From: Bradyrhizobium sp. Rc3b
GTDB lineage: Bacteria > Pseudomonadota > Alphaproteobacteria > Rhizobiales > Xanthobacteraceae
Length of the DNA stretch: 64,000 nt
NCBI RefSeq assembly: GCF_900114915.1
Contig: NZ_FOUS01000008.1
Span: 372,001-436,000, forward strand
Reading direction: 5' to 3'
Position 1 is the first letter of the stretch. Every line of letters begins with the position of its first letter. Shown here piece by piece: positions 60,141 through 64,000 of the stretch. The notes beneath the pieces are model-generated. The model was not told where the DNA came from, did no database searches, and saw only the letters and a list, made by a program, of their open reading frames with translations. The position numbers were made by a program, and so were the translations under genes.

Positions 60141-61384
60141 GCGAACAAATCCCGCGCCTTCAAAAGCGCCTGTGCCAGATGATCGACTTCTTCCCGCGTA
60201 TTATACATGCCGAACGAGGCCCGGCAGGTGGCCGTTACGTTGAACCGCTCTAAAAGCGGCATCACGCAATGGGTGCCGGCGCGCACCGCGATGCCCTGGC
60301 GGTCGATCACGGTGGCGACGTCGTGGGCGTGCGCGCCCTTCAGCTCGAACGAGATCACCGGGCCCTTGCCCCGTGCCGTGCCGATCAGCCGCAGCGAATT
60401 GATCTCGCGGAGCCGATCCTGGGCATAGGTGGTGAGATCGTGCTCGTGCGCAGCGATGCGCTCCTTGCCGATCGAATTGACGTAGTCGATGGCCGCGCCA
60501 AGGCCGACGGCCTCGACAATCGCCGGCGTGCCCGCCTCGAATTTGTGCGGAGGATCGCCATAGGTGACGACATCGCGCGAGACCTCGCGGATCATCTCGC
60601 CGCCGCCGTTGAAGGGACGCATCGCGACGAGGTGATCGTACTTGGCCCAGAGGATACCGATTCCGGTCGGCCCATACACCTTGTGACCGGTGAAGACGTA
60701 GAAATCGCAGCCGATGTCCTGGACGTCGACGGGCAGATGCACCGCGCCCTGGCTGCCGTCGACCAGCACTGGAATGCCGCGCGCGTGGGCGATCTTCACG
60801 ACTTCCTTGACGGGCACGATGGTGCCGAGCGCGTTCGACATCTGCGTGATCGCGACCAGCTTGGTCCTGGCCGTCAGCAGCTTCTCGAACTCGTCGATGA
60901 GGAAATTGCCCTCGTCGTCGACCGGCGCCCACTTGATCACAGCGCCCTGGCGTTCCCTCAGGAAGTGCCACGGCACGATGTTGGAATGGTGCTCCATGAT
61001 CGAGAGGACGATCTCGTCGCCCTCTTTGATGTTCGGCCCGCCCCAGGACGAGGCAACCAGATTGATCGCCTCGGTCGCGTTGCGGGTGAAGATCACTTCT
61101 TCCGTACGGGGCGCGTTGATGAACTGCGCCACCTTGGTGCGGCCGCCCTCATAGGCTTCGGTCGCGGCATTGGCGAGGTAATGCAGGCCGCGATGCACGT
61201 TGGCGTATTCGCTCGTATAGGCCTGCGTCATGCGGTCGAGCACGGCGCTCGGCTTCTGCGCCGAAGCGGCGTTGTCGAGATAGACCAGCTTCTTGCCGTA
61301 GACCTGCATCGCGAGCGCCGGAAAATCCTGGCGCACGCGCGCGACGTCGTAGGCACCGTTCTTGACTGCCGGATGCGTGCTCAT
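60137..61384 (-). CDS. sufS: cysteine desulfurase SufS
   Basis: Takes sulfur from L-cysteine as a persulfide for cluster assembly. The 415-residue PLP enzyme has the class II pattern: PLP lysine in FTGHKVYGPTGIGILW and the catalytic cysteine in RAGTHCVMPLLERF. The start overlaps sufD by four bases. No SufE gene is seen in the window, so the sulfur-transfer partner must be elsewhere or SufU/SufBC-direct transfer is used. Confidence 0.95.
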   Translation of the reverse strand: MSTHPAVKNGAYDVARVRQDFPALAMQVYGKKLVYLDNAASAQKPSAVLDRMTQAYTSEYANVHRGLHYLANAATEAYEGGRTKVAQFINAPRTEEVIFTRNATEAINLVASSWGGPNIKEGDEIVLSIMEHHSNIVPWHFLRERQGAVIKWAPVDDEGNFLIDEFEKLLTARTKLVAITQMSNALGTIVPVKEVVKIAHARGIPVLVDGSQGAVHLPVDVQDIGCDFYVFTGHKVYGPTGIGILWAKYDHLVAMRPFNGGGEMIREVSRDVVTYGDPPHKFEAGTPAIVEAVGLGAAIDYVNSIGKERIAAHEHDLTTYAQDRLREINSLRLIGTARGKGPVISFELKGAHAHDVATVIDRQGIAVRAGTHCVMPLLERFNVTATCRASFGMYNTREEVDHLAQALLKARDLFA

Positions 61385-62685
61385 GACCGCCGCTCCAGCC
61401 AGCGCTCGGCAATGCCGATCACGTGCTCGCGCAAACCGTCATCGGCGATCTGCTCGATCGCCTCGCCGACGAAAGCCTGGATCAGCAGCGCCTGGGCCTG
61501 CTTCTCCGGCAGGCCGCGCGCCTTCAGGTAGAACAACAGGCTGTCGTCGAGCGCACCGGCGGTCGCGCCGTGGCCGCAGGAGACGTCGTCGGCGAAGATC
61601 TCGAGCTCGGGCTTGTTGTCGGCCTCGGCTTCATCCGAAAGCAGCAACGCGCGGGTCATCATCTTGCCGTCGGTCTTCTGCGCATCGGGACGGACGATGA
61701 TGCGGCCCTGGAACACCGAATGGGCGCGATCGTCGATCACCGCACGGAAAACTTCGCGGCTGACGCAGTTCGGCACGGCATGGTCGACCACCAGCGTGGT
61801 GTCGCCATGCTCGGTCTTCTGCAACAGGTTGACGCCGTTGGCGGAGAGCTCGCTGCCCTCGCCCGCCAGCGTGATGAAGCCCTGGAGGCGGCTGACAGCA
61901 GCCCCGGTCGTCATGTTGAAGAAATTGAACTTCACATTGGCGCCGACGGTGACGAAGTGCGACGAGACGTTCAAGGCGTCGGGTGCATCGTCCATCAGGC
62001 GAATGTGTGCAACGTCGGCGTCATCGCCGACAGAAACGATCACGGCGTCATTGACCTGGTAGGCCGCAGCGCCTGCCGCAACGAAGCTCTCGACGATGGT
62101 GGCGCGCGCGCCCTTGCCGATCGTGACCTGCGAGCGGGTGAAGGCCGACGCCGATGTGGCGGTGGCGATGTGGATGATCTGGATCGGTGCGGACAGCTGT
62201 GCGCCATCGGCGATATCGAGCACGACGCCGTCGGTCGCCATCGCCGCGTTGAGCGAGATCACGGCATCGGTGGACGCGGTCTTCAACAGACCGGCATCCT
62301 TCTCCAACGTCTCCCGTAGCGTCTTGAAGCCGACCTCGGCGACAAATGCCTTCACGTCGGAAAGATCGGCTGCGAACACGCCGTCGACCAGCACCAGCTT
62401 GCGTGCGCCTGCGATCGCATGCGTCTTCACCGTGTCCGCGGCGAGCTTCAGCGCGGCCGCATCGGGCGCGGCTGCCAGCGGCAGCACCTCGCCGACCAGC
62501 GCGCGCAGGTCGGTGTATTTCCATTCCTCGATCCGGCGGTGCGGAAGGGCGAGACGCTCATAGGTCTCGAACGCCTCGCGGCGCACAGCGGTGACCGCGG
62601 ACGAACCCGGCAGCCGGCCCTCGGCGCTGGTGAAGAGATCGCTCACCGCGCGGCCCTTTCCGGTCTTTGCCACAGCAACGTTCAT
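61381..62685 (-). CDS. sufD: Fe-S cluster scaffold subunit SufD
   Basis: Part of the SufBCD scaffold. The 434-residue protein has a beta-helix core, with the conserved H in DDVSCGHGATAGALDDSLLFYLKARGL near the C-terminus and the DRAHSVFQGRIIV segment. It lies between sufC and sufS; its stop overlaps the sufS start, its start is 11 bp after sufC. The N-terminal part (residues 1-150) is helical and matches SufD rather than SufB. Confidence 0.94.
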   Translation of the reverse strand: MNVAVAKTGKGRAVSDLFTSAEGRLPGSSAVTAVRREAFETYERLALPHRRIEEWKYTDLRALVGEVLPLAAAPDAAALKLAADTVKTHAIAGARKLVLVDGVFAADLSDVKAFVAEVGFKTLRETLEKDAGLLKTASTDAVISLNAAMATDGVVLDIADGAQLSAPIQIIHIATATSASAFTRSQVTIGKGARATIVESFVAAGAAAYQVNDAVIVSVGDDADVAHIRLMDDAPDALNVSSHFVTVGANVKFNFFNMTTGAAVSRLQGFITLAGEGSELSANGVNLLQKTEHGDTTLVVDHAVPNCVSREVFRAVIDDRAHSVFQGRIIVRPDAQKTDGKMMTRALLLSDEAEADNKPELEIFADDVSCGHGATAGALDDSLLFYLKARGLPEKQAQALLIQAFVGEAIEQIADDGLREHVIGIAERWLERRS

Positions 62686-62696
62686 CGCAAAATTCC

Positions 62697-63449
62697 TTAC
62701 GCGGCATCCTCGAACTGGGCGTAGCCGGATGCTTCCAGCTCCAGCGCCAATTCCTTACCGCCGCTCTTCACGACACGGCCCTTCGACATCACGTGCACGA
62801 CGTCGGGCACGATGTAGTTCAGCAGCCGCTGATAGTGGGTGATGACGACCATCGCACGCCCCGGCGAACGCAGCGCGTTGACGCCGTCGGCCGCGATGCG
62901 CAGCGCATCGATGTCGAGGCCGGAATCCATCTCGTCGAGGATGCACAGGCTCGGCTCGAACAGCGCCATCTGCAGCACCTCGTTGCGCTTCTTCTCACCG
63001 CCGGAGAAGCCGACATTGACGCCGCGCTTGAGCATGTCCTGCGGGATGTTCAACGACTTCGAGACCTCGCGGACCTTCTTCAGGAAGTCCGGCGTCGAAT
63101 ATTCATCCTCGCCGCGCGCCTTGCGCTGCGCATTCAGCGCGGTGCGCAGGAAGTTCATGGTGGCGACGCCGGGAATCTCGACCGGATACTGGAACGCCAG
63201 GAACACGCCCTTGGCGGCGCGCTCGTCCGGCGACATCTCGAGCAGATCCTCACCCTTGAACAGGATCTGGCCGTCGGTGACCTCGTAGCCGGGCTTGCCG
63301 GCGATGACGTGGGAGAGCGTCGATTTGCCGGAGCCGTTGGGCCCCATGATCGCATGGACCTCGCCTTCGTTCACGGTCAGCGTCAGCCCGTGGAGGATCT
63401 CACGCTCCTCGACACGAACCTTGAGGTCTTTCACTTCAAGCAAAGCCAT
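62697..63449 (-). CDS. sufC: Fe-S assembly ATPase SufC
   Basis: The ABC-type ATPase of SufBCD. The 250-residue protein has Walker A in MGPNGSGKSTL, the signature FSGGEKKRNE and Walker B in SLCILDEMDSGLD. ATG 63449 opens the canonical MALLEVKDLKVRVEERE; an upstream frame to 63530 is not used. It lies between sufB and sufD. Confidence 0.96.
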   Translation of the reverse strand: MALLEVKDLKVRVEEREILHGLTLTVNEGEVHAIMGPNGSGKSTLSHVIAGKPGYEVTDGQILFKGEDLLEMSPDERAAKGVFLAFQYPVEIPGVATMNFLRTALNAQRKARGEDEYSTPDFLKKVREVSKSLNIPQDMLKRGVNVGFSGGEKKRNEVLQMALFEPSLCILDEMDSGLDIDALRIAADGVNALRSPGRAMVVITHYQRLLNYIVPDVVHVMSKGRVVKSGGKELALELEASGYAQFEDAA

Positions 63450-63510
63450 TTTGGTGTCCAGTCTATTCAAATGATGCATGGAGCGCCTAAGCGCACCGCG
63501 AGGGTCGGTA

Positions 63511-64000
63511 TTAACCGACCGACCCTTCAAGCGAGATCGAGATCAGCTTCTGCGCTTCCACCGCGAATTCCATCGGCAGTTGCTGCAGCACGTCCTTGAC
63601 GAAGCCGTTGACGACGAGGCCGACCGCCTCCTCCTGCGAGAGACCGCGCTGGATGCAGTAGAACAGCACGTCCTCGGAGATCTTCGAGGTCGTCGCTTCG
63701 TGCTCGAACGTCGCCGAGGAGTTCTTGGCCTCGATGTACGGCACGGTGTGCGCGCCGCATTTATCGCCGATCAGCAGCGAGTCGCAGGCGGTGAAGTTGC
63801 GCGCGCCGGTCGCTTTCCGGTGCGCGGTGACGAGGCCGCGATAGGTGTTCTGCGACTTGCCGGCCGCGATGCCCTTGGAGATGATGCGGCTCGACGTGTT
63901 CTTGCCGAGATGAATCATCTTGGTTCCCGAATCGACCTGCTGGAAGCCGTTCGAGATCGCGATCGAGTAGAACTCACCGCTCGAATTGTCACCGCGGAGA
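63511..64000 (-). CDS. sufB: Fe-S cluster scaffold subunit SufB, 3' part (continues past the right edge)
   Basis: The C-terminal 163 codons of SufB lie in the window. Visible parts are the [16 protein letters not shown] start of the fragment and [23 protein letters not shown], then the invariant C-terminal region ([36 protein letters not shown]). The assembly cysteine and glutamate pair used for cluster formation is in this half ([18 protein letters not shown]). The frame is open to the edge. It is followed by sufC 61 bp later. The operon promoter lies outside the window. Confidence 0.95.
   Translation of the reverse strand, partial: LRGDNSSGEFYSIAISNGFQQVDSGTKMIHLGKNTSSRIISKGIAAGKSQNTYRGLVTAHRKATGARNFTACDSLLIGDKCGAHTVPYIEAKNSSATFEHEATTSKISEDVLFYCIQRGLSQEEAVGLVVNGFVKDVLQQLPMEFAVEAQKLISISLEGSVG

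Noticed and set aside
1-64000. CRISPR arrays, tRNA/rRNA genes, insertion sequences and prophage
   Set aside because: No regularly spaced direct repeats, no cloverleaf sequences and no transposase or integrase domain were seen in either strand; the short inverted repeats have no coding capacity of their own.

Overview
The window looks like a chromosomal segment of a Bradyrhizobium-type alphaproteobacterium (Nitrobacteraceae). The evidence is uniformly high GC, the gene content (class I PHA synthase, short-form ArgC, GlpX-type fructose bisphosphatase, several TTT/TAXI-type transport proteins, Omp25/31-like porins, a complete suf operon) and several families of short intergenic inverted-repeat elements. 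No transposase, integrase, phage gene, tRNA, rRNA or CRISPR array was found. This is mostly ordinary core chromosome with a catabolic and efflux insert in the middle.

Layout. 1-0.3 kb: 3' end of a DAHP synthase gene. 0.4-3.6 kb: elongation factor P (efp) divergent from epmA-epmB, its beta-lysylation enzymes. 3.6-10.1 kb: envelope genes (an M23 peptidase-like protein, a DUF808 membrane protein, an MltB-type lytic transglycosylase), plus a cupin/AhpD-like operon divergent from a MarR regulator. 10.2-15.2 kb: class II aldolase, SDR, recJ and a soluble methyl-accepting-type protein. 15.6-18.3 kb: NAD-binding protein with a second cupin, and a glycosyltransferase gene broken by one in-frame amber codon. 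18.4-25.5 kb: a catabolic operon (crotonase, CoA-transferase, tctC, tctB, tctA, pdxA-like) divergent from a GntR/FCD regulator, with three matching operator-like sites. 25.8-32.0 kb: an MBL-fold protein and an RND efflux pair divergent from a TetR regulator with two matching 18-bp palindromes. 32.1-38.6 kb: a membrane-anchored TAXI protein, a HAD-type dehalogenase, glpX, hom and an aminotransferase. 38.8-43.6 kb: phaC, MAPEG, argC, a PaiB-like protein and DedA. 43.8-49.3 kb: parE, two outer-membrane barrels and an SDR. 49.5-58.6 kb: a flavin monooxygenase, a Gly-rich secreted protein, a caspase-like protein, an AraC regulator, a DEAD-box helicase, a GGDEF protein and a divergent FabA-like protein between two copies of one repeat. 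58.7-64 kb: a TfoX-like gene whose tail is supplied by that repeat, then the sufB-C-D-S-T-A Fe-S assembly operon, with sufB running off the right edge.

How genes work together: EpmA and EpmB modify EF-P for translation of polyproline stretches. The TTT transporter likely imports a carboxylate that the CoA-transferase and crotonase process. The RND pair is probably repressed by its TetR neighbour. The suf genes form a full Fe-S assembly machine. No clearly new multi-gene system stands out. The most unusual items are the active-site-altered FabA-like protein in its direct-repeat setting, the three-site GntR control region, the crotonase lacking its usual glutamates, the MCP with reversed domain order and the amber-interrupted glycosyltransferase.
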